Source: Prosopocoilus inquinatus (lineage: Eukaryota; Arthropoda; Insecta; Coleoptera; Lucanidae). Taken from it: a stretch of DNA of 64,000 nucleotides. This document shows, piece by piece, positions 25,411-36,930 of the stretch. The notes under the pieces were generated by a model, which searched no databases, had not been told where the DNA came from, and saw only the letters and a list, made by a program, of their open reading frames with translations. Numbering within the stretch: the stretch's first letter is position 1; each line of letters opens with the position of its first letter. The DNA is taken from the NCBI GenBank assembly GCA_036172665.1, contig JAYKNF010000019.1:761001-825000 (forward strand), read 5' to 3'. A program made the translations under genes and the position numbers.

Positions 25411-27715
25411 TTCAAAATTATTTCCAGCTTCTGCTGCGTCCGAGAACATCGTATCTCACGTCAGGGTTACTGGAGTCCATCCAAACGTCAAATAACATGA
25501 TAGATAAGTAAGGATCGATTAGATACATCACAGGAACAACGCTAATATGTGTTGTTTCGTTTAAAACTATTTCCAGCTCCTGCTGCGTCCCAAAACTTTG
25601 TATCTCACATCAGACTTACTGGAGTCCATCCAAACGTCAAATAACATGTTAGATAAGTAAGGATCGTTTAGATACATCACAGGAGCAACGCTAATAGGTG
25701 TTGTTTCGTTCAAACCTATTTTCAGCTTCTGCTGCGTCCGAAATCTTTGTATCTCTCATCAGAGTTACTGGAGTCCATCCAATCGTCAAATAACATGATA
25801 GATGAGTAAGGATCGATTAGATACATCACAGGAACAACGCTAATACGTGTTGTTTCGTTTAAAACTATTTCCAGCTTCTGCTGCGTCCAAAAACTTTGTA
25901 TCTCACATCAGACTTACTGGAGTCCATCCAAACGTTAAATAACATGTTAGATAAGTAAGGATCGTTTAGATACATCACAGGAACAACGCTAATACGTGTT
26001 GTTTCGTTCAAAATTATTTCCAGCTTCTGCTGCGTACGAGAACTTTGTATCTCACATCAGAGTTACTGGAGTCCGTCCAAACGTCAAATAACATGATAGA
26101 TAAGTAAGGATCGATTAGATACAGCACAGGAACAACGCTAATACGTGTTGTTTCGTTTAAAACTATTTCCAGCTCATGCTGCGTCCAAAAACTTTGTATC
26201 TCACATCAGACTTACTGGAGTCCATCCAAACGTCAAATAACATGTTAGATAAGTAAGGATCGTTTAGATACATCACAGGAACAACGCTAATACGTGTTGT
26301 TTCGTTCAAAACTATTTCCAGCTTCTGCTGCGTCCGAGAACTTTGTATCTCACATCAGAGTTACTGGAGTCCGTCCAAACGTCAAATAACATGATAGATG
26401 AGTAAGGATCGTTTAGATACATCACAGGAACATCGCTAATGCGTGTTGTTTCGTTTAAAACTATTTCCAGCTTCTGCTGCGTCCGAAAACTTTGTATCTC
26501 ACATCAGACTTACTGGAGTCCATCCAAACGTTAAATAACATGTTAGATAAGTAAGGATCGTTTAGGTACATCACAGGAACATCGCTAATACGTGTTGTTT
26601 CGTTTAAAACTATTTCCAGATTCTGCTGCGTCCGAAAACGTCGTATCTCACATCAGAGTTACTGGAGTCCATCGAAACGTCAAATAACATGATAGATAAG
26701 TAAGGATCGATTAGATACAGCACAGGAACAACGCTAATACGTGTTGTTTCGTTTAAAACTATTTCCAGCTCATGCTGCGTCCAAAAACTTTTTATCTCAC
26801 ATCAGACTTACTGGAGTCCATCCAAACGTCAAATAACATGTTAGATAAGTAAGGATCGTTTAGATACATCACAGGAACAACGCTAATACGTGTTGTTTCG
26901 TTCAAAACTATTTCCAGCTTCTGCTGCGTCCGAGAACTTTGTATCTCACATCAGAGTTACTGGAGTCCGTCCAAACGTCAAATAACATGATAGATGAGTA
27001 AGGATCGTTTAGATACATCACAGGAACATCGCTAATGCGTGTTGTTTCGTTTAAAACTATTTCCAGCTTCTGCTGCGTCCGAAAACTTCGTAGCTCACAT
27101 CAGAGTTACTGGAGTCTATCGAAACGTCAAATAACATGATAGATAAGTAAGGATCGATTAGATACAGCACAGGAACAACGCTAATACCTGTTGTTTCGTT
27201 TGAAACTATTTCCAGCTTCAGCTGCGTCCGAGAACTTCGTATCTCACATCAAAGTTACTGGAGTCCATCGAAACGCCAAATAACATGATAAATGAGTAAG
27301 GATCGATTAGATACATCACAGGAACAACGCTAATGCGTGTTGTTTCGTTTAAAACTATTTCCAGCTCCTGCTGCGTCCGAGAACTTTGTATCTCACATCA
27401 GAGTTACTGGAGTCTGTCCAAACGTCAAATAACATGATAGATGAGTAAGGATCGTTTAGATACATCACAGGAACAACGCTAATACGTGTTGTTTCGTTTA
27501 AAACTATTTCCAGCTCCTGCTGCGTCCAAAAACTTTGTATCTCACATCAGACTTACTGGAGTCCATCCAAACGTCAAATAACATGTTAGATAAGTAAGGA
27601 TCGTTTAGATACATCACAGGAACAACGCTAATACGTGTTGTTTCGTTCAAAACTATTTCCAGCTTCTACTGCGTCCGAGAACTTTGAATCTCTCATCAGA
27701 GTTACTGGAGTCCGT

Positions 27716-28013
27716 CCAAACGTCAATTAACATGATAGATGAGTAAGGATCGATTAGATACATCACAGGAACAACGCTAATACGTGTTGTATCGTTTAAA
27801 ACTATTTCCAGCTCCTGCTGCGTCGCAAAACTTTTTATCTCACATCAGACTTACTGGAGTCCATCCAAACGTCAAATAACATGTTAGATAAGTAAGGATC
27901 CTTTAGATACATCACAGGAACAACGCTAATAGGTGTTGTTTCGTTCAAAATTATTTCCAGCTTCTGCTGCGTCCGAGAACTTTGTATCTCACATCAGAGT
28001 TACTGGAGTCCGT
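27716..28013. repeat. Marker region with loss of one monomer
   Basis: The marker monomer (AATTAAC, then GTATCG) starts at 27716. In the copies at 1, 3428, 9090, 13262 and 31590 it is followed by a monomer ending in GTCCATCGAAACG before the GCAAAACTTTTTATC type. Here the GTATCG half joins directly to the CTCCTGCTGCGTCGC half. Exactly one monomer equivalent has been removed, leaving a hybrid unit of normal 149-bp length. This is a clean example of in-register unequal exchange within the repeat. Confidence 0.8.
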
Positions 28014-28649
28014 CCAAACGTCAATTAACATGATAGATGAGTAAGGATCGTTTAGATACATCACAGGAACAACGCTAATACGTGTTGTTTCGTTTAAAAC
28101 TATTTCCAGCTCCTGCTGCGTCCAAAAACTTTGTATCTCACATCAGACTTACTAGAGTCCATCCAAACGTCAAATAACATGTTAGATAAGTAAGGATCGT
28201 TTAGATACATCACAGGAACGACGCTAATACGTGTTGTTTCGTTCAAAACTATTTCCAGCTTCTGCTGCGTCCGAAAATTTCGTATCTCACATTAGAGTTA
28301 CTGGAGTTCATCCAAACGTCAAATAACATGATAGATAAGTAAGGATCGATTAGATACAGCACAGGAACAACGCTAATACGTGTTGTTTCGTTCAAAACTA
28401 TTTCCAGCTTCTGCTGCGTCCGATAACTTTGTATCTCACATCAGAGTTACTGGAGTCCGTCGAAACGTCAAATAACATGATAGATGAGTAAGGATCGATT
28501 AGATACATCACAGGAACAACGCTAATACGTGTTGTTTCGTTTAAAACTATTTCCAGCTTCTGCTGCGTCCGAGAACTTCGTATCTCACGTCAGGGTTACT
28601 GGAGTCCATCCAAACGTCAAATAACATGATAGATAAGTAAGGATCGATT

Positions 28650-29778
28650 AGATACATCACAGGAACAACGCTAATACGTGTTGTTTCGTTTAAAACTATT
28701 TCCAGCTTCTGCTGCGTCCGAAAACGTCGTATCTCACATCAGAGTTACTGGAGTCCATCGAAACGTCAAATAACATGATAGATAAGTAAGGATCGATTAG
28801 ATACAGCACAGGAACAACGCTAATATGTGTTGTTTCGTTTAAAACTATTTCCAGCTCCTGCTGCGTCCAAAAACTTTGTATCTCACATCAGACTTACTGG
28901 AGTCCATCCAAACGTTAAATAACATGTTAGATAAGTAAGGATCGTTTAGATACATCACAGGAACAACGGTAACACGTGTTGTTACGTTCAAAATTATTTC
29001 CAGCTTCTGCTGCGTCCGAGAACTTTGTATCTCACATCAGAGTTACTGGAGTCCGTCCAAACGTCAAATAACATGATAGATGAGTAAGTATCGTTTAGAT
29101 ACATCACAGGAACATCGCTAATGCGTGTTGTTTCTTTTAAAACTATTTCCAGCTTCTGCTGCGTCCGAGAACATCGTATCTCACGTCAGGGTTACTGGAG
29201 TCCATCCAAACGTCAAATAACATGATAGATAAGTAAGGATCGATTAGATACATCACAGGAACAACGCTAATGCGTGTTGTTTCGTTTAAAACTATTTCCA
29301 GTTTCTGCTGCGTCCGAAAACGTCGTATCTCACATCAGAGCTACTGGAGTCCATCGAAACACCAAATAACATGATATATGAGTAAGGATCGATTAGATAC
29401 AGCACAGGAACAACGCTAATGCGTGTTGTTTCGTTTAAAACTATTTCCAGCTTCTGCTGCGTCCATAAACGTCGTATCTCACATCAGAGCTACTGGAGTC
29501 CATCGAAACGCCAAGTAACATGATATATGAGTAAGAATCGATTAGATACAGCACAGGAACAACGCTAATACGTGTTGTTTCGTTTGAAACTATTTCCAGC
29601 TCCTGCTGCGTCCAAAAACTTTGTATCTCACATCAGACTTACTGGAGTCCATCCAAACGTCAAATAACATGTTAGATAAGTAAGGATCGTTTAGATACAT
29701 CACAAGAACAACGCTAATACGTGTTATTTCGTTCAAAACTATTTCCAGCTTCTACTGCGTCCGAGAACTTTGAATCTC
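28650..29778. repeat. Higher-order repeat D, copy 1 (48-mer offset)
   Basis: This segment matches 35802-36930 at 7,152 bp (48 x 149). Shared variants are CGGTAACACG (28968 and 36120), GATGAGTAAGTATCG, TTTCTTTTAAAAC, CCAGTTTCTGCTG, AAACACCAAATAAC and CACAAGAACAACG with GTGTTATTTCG. Copy-specific differences include GTCCATAAACG near 29463. From about 30100 the match to the downstream region continues, but at 46 monomers (6,854 bp). Two monomers present here at 29.79-30.09 kb are therefore missing from the downstream copy. Confidence 0.82.
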
Positions 29779-30349
29779 ACATCAGAGTTACTGGAGTCCG
29801 TCCAAACGTCAAATAACATGATAGATGAGTAAGGATCGATTAGATACATCACAGGAACAACGCTAATACGTGTTGTTTCGTTTAAAACTATTTCCAGCTC
29901 CTGCTGCGTCCCAAAACTTTGTATCTCACATCAGACTTACTGGAGTCCATCCAAACGTCAAATAACATGTTAGATAAGTAAGGATCGTTTAGATACATCA
30001 CAGGAACAACGCTAATAGGTGTTGTTTCGTTCAAACCTATTTCCAGCTTCTGCTGCGTCCGAAATCTTTGTATCTCTCACCAGAGTTACTGGAGTCCATC
30101 CAATCGTCAAATAACATGATAGATGAGTAAGGATCGATTAGATACATCACAGGAACAACGCTAATACGTGTTGTTTCGTTTAAAACTATTTCCAGCTTCT
30201 GCTGCGTCCAAAAACTTTGTATCTCACATCAGACTTACTGGAGTCCATCCAAACGTTAAATAACATGTTAGATAAGTAAGGATCGTTTAGATACATCACA
30301 GGAACAACGCTAATACGTGTTGTTTCGTTCAAAATTATTTCCAGCTTCT

Positions 30350-30889
30350 GCTGCGTACGAGAACTTTGTATCTCACATCAGAGTTACTGGAGTCCGTCCA
30401 AACGTCAAATAACATGATAGATGAGTAAGGATCGTTTAGGTACATCACAGGAACATCGCTAATACGTGTTGTTTCGTTTAAAACTATTTCCAGATTCTGC
30501 TGCGTCCGAAAACGTCGTATCTCACATCAGAGTTACTGGAGTCCATCGAAACGTCAAATAACATGATAGATAAGTAAGGATCGATTAGATACAGCACAGG
30601 AACAACGCTAATACGTGTTGTTTCGTTCAAAATTATTTCCAGCTTCTGCTGCGTACGAGAACTTTGTATCTCACATCAGAGTTACTGGAGTCCGTCCAAA
30701 CGTCAAATAACATGATAGATGAGTAAGGATCGTTTAGGTACATCACAGGAACATCGCTAATACGTGTTGTTTCGTTTAAAACTATTTCCAGATTCTGCTG
30801 CGTCCGAAAACGTCGTATCTCACATCAGAGTTACTGGAGTCCATCGAAACGTCAAATAACATGATAGATAAGTAAGGATCGATTAGATA
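30350..30889. repeat. Local two-monomer tandem duplication
   Basis: A pair of monomers with the rare variants GCGTACGAGAAC, CGTTTAGGTACATC and CCAGATTCTGCTG occurs twice in succession (GCGTACGAG near 30353 and again near 30651, 298 bp apart). The equivalent downstream region near 37.2-37.4 kb has a single copy. This small local duplication shows the shortest step of array growth visible here. Confidence 0.75.
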
Positions 30890-33842
30890 CAGCACAGGAA
30901 CAACGCTAATACGTGTTGTTTCGTTTAAAACTATTTCCAGCTCCTGCTGCGTCCAAAAACTTTGTATCTCACATCAGACTTACTGGAGTCCATCCAAACG
31001 TCAAATAACATGTTAGATAAGTAAGGATCGTTTAGATACATCACAGGAACAACGCTAATACGTGTTGTTTCGTTCGAAACTATTTCCAGCTTCAGCTGCG
31101 TCCGAGAACTTCGTATCTCACATCAAAGTTACTGGAGTCCATCGAAACGCCAAATAACATGATAAATGAGTAAGGATCGATTAGATACATCACAGGAACA
31201 ACGCTAATGCGTGTTGTTTCGTTTAAAACTATTTCCAGCTCCTGCTGCGTCCGAGAACTTTGTATCTCACATCAGAGTTACTGGAGTCTGTCCAAACGTC
31301 AAATAACATGATAGATGAGTAAGGATCGTTTAGATACATCACAGGAACAACGCTAATACGTGTTGTTTCGTTTAAAACTATTTCCAGCTCCTGCTGCGTC
31401 CAAAAACTTTGTATCTCACATCAGACTTACTGGAGTCCATCCAAACGTCAAATAACATGTTAGATAAGTAAGGATCGTTTAGATACATCACAGGAACAAC
31501 GCTAATACGTGTTGTTTCGTTCAAAACTATTTCCAGCTTCTACTGCGTCCGAGAACTTTGAATCTCTCATCAGAGTTACTGGAGTCCGTCCAAACGTCAA
31601 TTAACATGATAGATGAGTAAGGATCGATTAGATACATCACAGGAACAACGCTAATACGTGTTGTATCGTTTAAAACTATTTCCAGCTTCTGCTGCGTCCG
31701 AAAACTTCGTATCTCACATCAGAGTTACTGGAGTCCATCGAAACGTCAAATAACATGATAGATAAGTAAGGATCGATTAGATACAGCACAGGAACAACGC
31801 TAATACGTGTTGTTTCGTTTAAAACTTTTTCCAGCTCCTGCTGCGTCGCAAAAGTTTTTATCTCACATCAGACTTACTGGAGTCCATCCAAACGTCAAAT
31901 AACATGTTAGATAAGTAAGGATCCTTTAGATACATCACAGGAACAACGCTAATAGGTGTTGTTTCGTTCAAAATTATTTCCAGCTTCTGCTGCGTCCGAG
32001 AACTTTGTATCTCACATCAGAGTTACTGGAGTCCGTCCAAACGTCAAATAACATGATAGATAAGTAAGGATCGATTAGATACAGCACAGGAACAACGCTA
32101 ATACGTGTTGTTTCGTTCAAAACTATTTCCAGCTTCTGCTGCGTCCGAGAACATCGTATCTCACGTCAGGGTTACTGGAGTCCATCCAAACGTCAAATAA
32201 CATGATAGATAAGTAAGGATCGATTAGATACAGCACAGGAACAACGCTAATACGTGTTGTTTCGTTCAAAACTATTTCCAGCTTCTGCTGCGTCCGAAAT
32301 CTTTGTATCTCTCATCAGACTTACTGGAGTCCATCCAAACGTCAAATAACATGGTAGATAAGTAAGGATCGTTTAGATACATCACAGGAACAACGCTAAT
32401 TCGTGTTGTTTCGTTTAAAACTATTTCCAGCTCCTGCTGCGTCCAAAAACTTTGTATCTCACATCAGACTTACTGGAGTCCATTCAAACGTCAAATAACA
32501 TGTTAGATAAGTAAGGATCGTTTAGATGCATCACAGGAACAACGCTAATACGTGTTGTTTCGTTCAAAACTATTTCCAGCTTCTACTGCGTCCGAGAACT
32601 TTGTATCTCTCATCATAGTTACTGGAGTCCGTCCAAACGTCAAATAACATGATAGATGAGTAAGGATCGATTAGGTACATCACAGGAACAACGCTAATAC
32701 GTGTTGTTTCATTTAAAACTATTTCCAGCTTCAGCTGCGTCCGAGAACTTCGTATCTCACATCAGAGTTACTGGAGTCCATCGAAACGTCAAATAACATG
32801 ATAGATAAGTAAGGATCGATTAGATACATCACAGGAACAACGCTAATACGTGTTGTTTCGTTCAAAACTATTTCCAGCTTCTGCTGCGTCCGAGAACTTC
32901 GTATCTCACATCTAAGTTACTGGAGTCCATCGAAACGCCAAATAACATGATAGATGAGTAAGGATCGATTAGATACATCACAGGAATAACGCTAATGCGT
33001 GTTGTTTCGTTTAAAACTATTTCCAGCTTCTGCTGCGTCCGAGAACATCGTATCTCACGTCAGGGTTACTGGAGTCCATCCAAACGTCAAATAACATGAT
33101 AGATAAGTAAGGATCGATTAGATACAGCACAGGAACAACGCTAATACGTGTTGTTTCGTTCAAAACTATTTCCAGCTTCTGCTGCGTCCGAAATCTTTGT
33201 ATCTCTCATCAGAGTTACTGGAGCCCATCCAAACGTCAAATAACATGATAGATGAGTAAGGATCGATTAGATACATCACAGGAACAACGCTAATACGTGT
33301 TGTTTCGTTTAAAACTATTTCCAGCTTCTGCTGCGTCCGAAAACGTCGTATCTCACATCAGAGTTACTGGAGTGCATCGAAACGTCAAATAACATGATAG
33401 ATAAGTAAGGATCGATTAGATACATCACAGGAACAACGCTAATACGTGTTGTTTCGTTTAAAACTATTTCCAGCTTCTGCTGCGTCCGAAAACGTCGTAT
33501 CTCACATCAGAGTTACTGGAGTGCATCGAAACGTCAAATAACATGATAGATAAGTAAGGATCGATTAGATACATCACAGGAACAACGCTAATACGTGTTG
33601 TTTCGTTTAAAACTATTTCCAGCTTCTGCTGCGTCCGAAAACGTCGTATCTCACATCAGAGCTACTGGAGTCCATCGAAACGCCAAGTAACATGATATAT
33701 GAGTAAGGATCGATTAGATACAGCACAGGAACAACGCTAATACGTGTTGTTTCGTTTAAAACTATTTCCAGCTTCTACTGCGTCCGAGAACTTTGAATCT
33801 CTCATCAGAGTTACTGGAGTCCGTCCAAACGTCAAATAACAT

Positions 33843-35528
33843 GATAGATGAGTAAGGATCGATTAGATACATCACAGGAACAACGCTAATGCGTGTTGTT
33901 TCGGTCAAAACTATTTCCAGCTTCTACTGCGTCCGAGAACTTTGTATCTCTCATCAGAGTTACTGGAGTCCGTCCAAACGTCAAATAACATGATAGATGA
34001 GTAAGGATCGATTAGATACAGCACAGGAACAACGCTAATATGTGTTGTTTCGTTTAAAACTATTTCCAGCTCCTGCTGCGTCCAAAAACTTTGTATCTCA
34101 CATCAGACTTACTGGAGTCCATCCAAACGTTAAATAACATGTTAGATAAGTAAGGATCGTTTAGATACATCACAGGAACAACGCTAATACGTGTTGTTTC
34201 GTTCAAAACTATTTCCAGCTTCTACTGCGTCCGAGAAATTTGAATCTCTCATCAGAGTTACTGGAGTCCGTCCAAACGTCAAATAACATGATAGATAAGT
34301 AAGGATCGATTAGATACAGCACAGGAACAACGCTAATATGTGTTGTTTCGTTTAAAACTATTTCCAGCTCCTGCTGCGTCCAAAAACTTTGTATCTCACA
34401 TCAGACTTACTGGAGTCCATCCAAACGTTAAATAACATGTTAGATAAGTAAGGATCGTTTAGATACATCACAGGAACAACGCTAATACGTGTTGTTTCGT
34501 TCAAAACTATTTCCAGCTTCTACTGCGTCCGAGAAATTTGAATCTCTCATCAGAGTTACTGGAGTCCGTCCAAACGTCAAATAACATGATAGATGAGTAA
34601 GGATCGATTAGATACATCACAGGAACAACGCTAATACGTGTTGTTTCGTTTAAAACTATTTCCAGCTCCTGCTGCGTCCCAAAACTTTGTATCTCACATC
34701 AGACTTACTGGAGTCCATCCAAACGTCAAATAACATGTTAGATAAGTAAGGATCGTTTAGATACATCACAGGAACAACGCTAATAGGTGTTGTTTCGTTC
34801 AAAACTATTTCCAGCTTCTGCTGCGTCCGATATCTTTGTATCTCACATCAGAGTTCCTAGAGTACATCCAAACGTCAAATAACATGATAGATGAGTAAGG
34901 ATCGATTAGATACATCACAGGAACAACGCTAATGCGTGTTGTTTCGGTCAAAACTATTTCCAGCTTCTACTGCGTCCGAGAACTTTGTATCTCTCATCAG
35001 AGTTACTGGAGTCCGTCCAAACGTCAATTAACATGATAGATGAGTAAGGATCGTTTAGATACATCACAGGAACATCGCTAATGCGTGTTGTTTCGTTTAA
35101 AACTATTTCCAGCTTCTGATGCGTCCGAAAACTTCGTATCTCACATCAGAGTTACTGGAGTCCATCGAAAAGCCAAATAACATGATAGATGAGTAAGGAT
35201 CGATTAGATACTACACAGGAACAACGCTAATGCGTGTTGTTTCGTTCAAAACTATTTCCAGTTTCTGCTACGTCCGAAATCTTTGTATCTCTCATCAGAG
35301 TTACTGGAGTCCATCCAAACGTCAAATAATATGATAGATGAGTAAGGATCGATTAGATACATCACAGGAACAACGCTAATACGTGTTGTTTCGTTTAAAA
35401 CTATTTCCAGCTCCTGCTGCGTCCCAAAACTTTGTATCTCACATCAGACTTACTGGAGTCCATCCAAACGTCAAATAACATGTTAGATAAGTAAGGATCG
35501 TTTAGATACATCACAGGAACAACGCTAA
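33843..35528. repeat. Repeat C-related segment, third copy
   Basis: This is the third copy of the TTCGGTCAAAAC / GAGAAATTTGAATC segment, 71 monomers downstream of 23263-24949. It lacks the 1-bp insertion found at 23614. It carries private changes such as TCTGCTACGTCC near 35266 and AATTAACATG near 35027. It joins upstream sequence of the repeat A/B type at about 33.84 kb, a recombinant junction between two HOR families with the 149-bp register intact. Confidence 0.82.
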
Positions 35529-35801
35529 TAGGTGTTGTTTCGTTCAAAACTATTTCCAGCTTCTACTGCGTCCGAGAACTTTGTATCTCTCATCAGAGTT
35601 ACTGGAGTCCGTCCAAACGTCAAATAACATGATAGATGAGAAAGGATCGATTAGATACATCACAGGAACAACGCTAATACGTGTTGTTTCGTTTAAAACT
35701 ATTTCCAGCTCCTGCTGCGTCCCAAAACTTTGTATCTCACATCAGACTTACTGGAGTCCATCCAAACGTCAAATAACATGTTAGATAAGTAAGGATCGTT
35801 T

Positions 35802-36930
35802 AGATACATCACAGGAACAACGCTAATACGTGTTGTTTCGTTTAAAACTATTTCCAGCTTCTGCTGCGTCCGAAAACGTCGTATCTCACATCAGAGTTAC
35901 TGGAGTCCATCGAAACGTCAAATAACATGATAGATAAGTAAGGATCGATTAGATACAGCACAGGAACAACGCTAATATGTGTTGTTTCGTTTAAAACTAT
36001 TTCCAGTTCCTGCTGCGTCCAAAAACTTTGTATCTCACATCAGACTTACTGGAGTCCATCCAAACGTTAAATAACATGTTAGATAAGTAAGGATCGTTTA
36101 GATACATCACAGGAACAACGGTAACACGTGTTGTTACGTTCAAAATTATTTCCAGCTTCTGCTGCGTCCGAGAACTTTGTATCTCACATCAGAGTTACTG
36201 GAGTCCGTCCAAACGTCAAATAACATGATAGATGAGTAAGTATCGTTTAGATACATCACAGGAACATCGCTAATGCGTGTTGTTTCTTTTAAAACTATTT
36301 CCAGCTTCTGCTGCGTCCGAGAACATCGTATCTCACGTCAGGGTTACTGGAGTCCATCCAAACGTCAAATAACATGATAGATAAGTAAGGATCGATTAGA
36401 TACATCACAGGAACAACGCTAATGCGTGTTGTTTCGTTTAAAACTATTTCCAGTTTCTGCTGCGTCCGAAAACGTCGTATCTCACATCAGAGCTACTGGA
36501 GTCCATCGAAACACCAAATAACATGATATATGAGTAAGGATCGATTAGATACAGCACAGGAACAACGCTAATGCGTGTTGTTTCGTTTAAAACTATTTCC
36601 AGCTTCTGCTGCGTCCGAAAACGTCGTATCTCACATCAGAGCTACTGGAGTCCATCGAAACGCCAAGTAACATGATATATGAGTAAGGATCGATTAGATA
36701 CAGCACAGGAACAACGCTAATACGTGTTGTTTCGTTTGAAACTATTTCCAGCTCCTGCTGCGTCCAAAAACTTTGTATCTCACATCAGACTTACTGGAGT
36801 CCATCCAAACGTCAAATAACATGTTAGATAAGTAAGGATCGTTTAGATACATCACAAGAACAACGCTAATACGTGTTATTTCGTTCAAAACTATTTCCAG
36901 CTTCTACTGCGTCCGAGAACTTTGAATCTC
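35802..36930. repeat. Higher-order repeat D, copy 2
   Basis: This is the second copy of the 48-monomer-offset segment. Differences from copy 1 include CCAGTTCCTG near 36003 and GTCCGAAAACG where copy 1 has GTCCATAAACG. Immediately after it, near 36950, the array skips two monomers relative to copy 1 and continues with the GTCCATCCAATCG monomer. Confidence 0.8.

Noticed and set aside
35581..35784. Similar 67-codon ORF
   Set aside because: It arose independently by T to A at 35641 in the same TAA (GATGAGAAAGG). The same stop mutated twice shows that these ORFs are accidents of the repeat.
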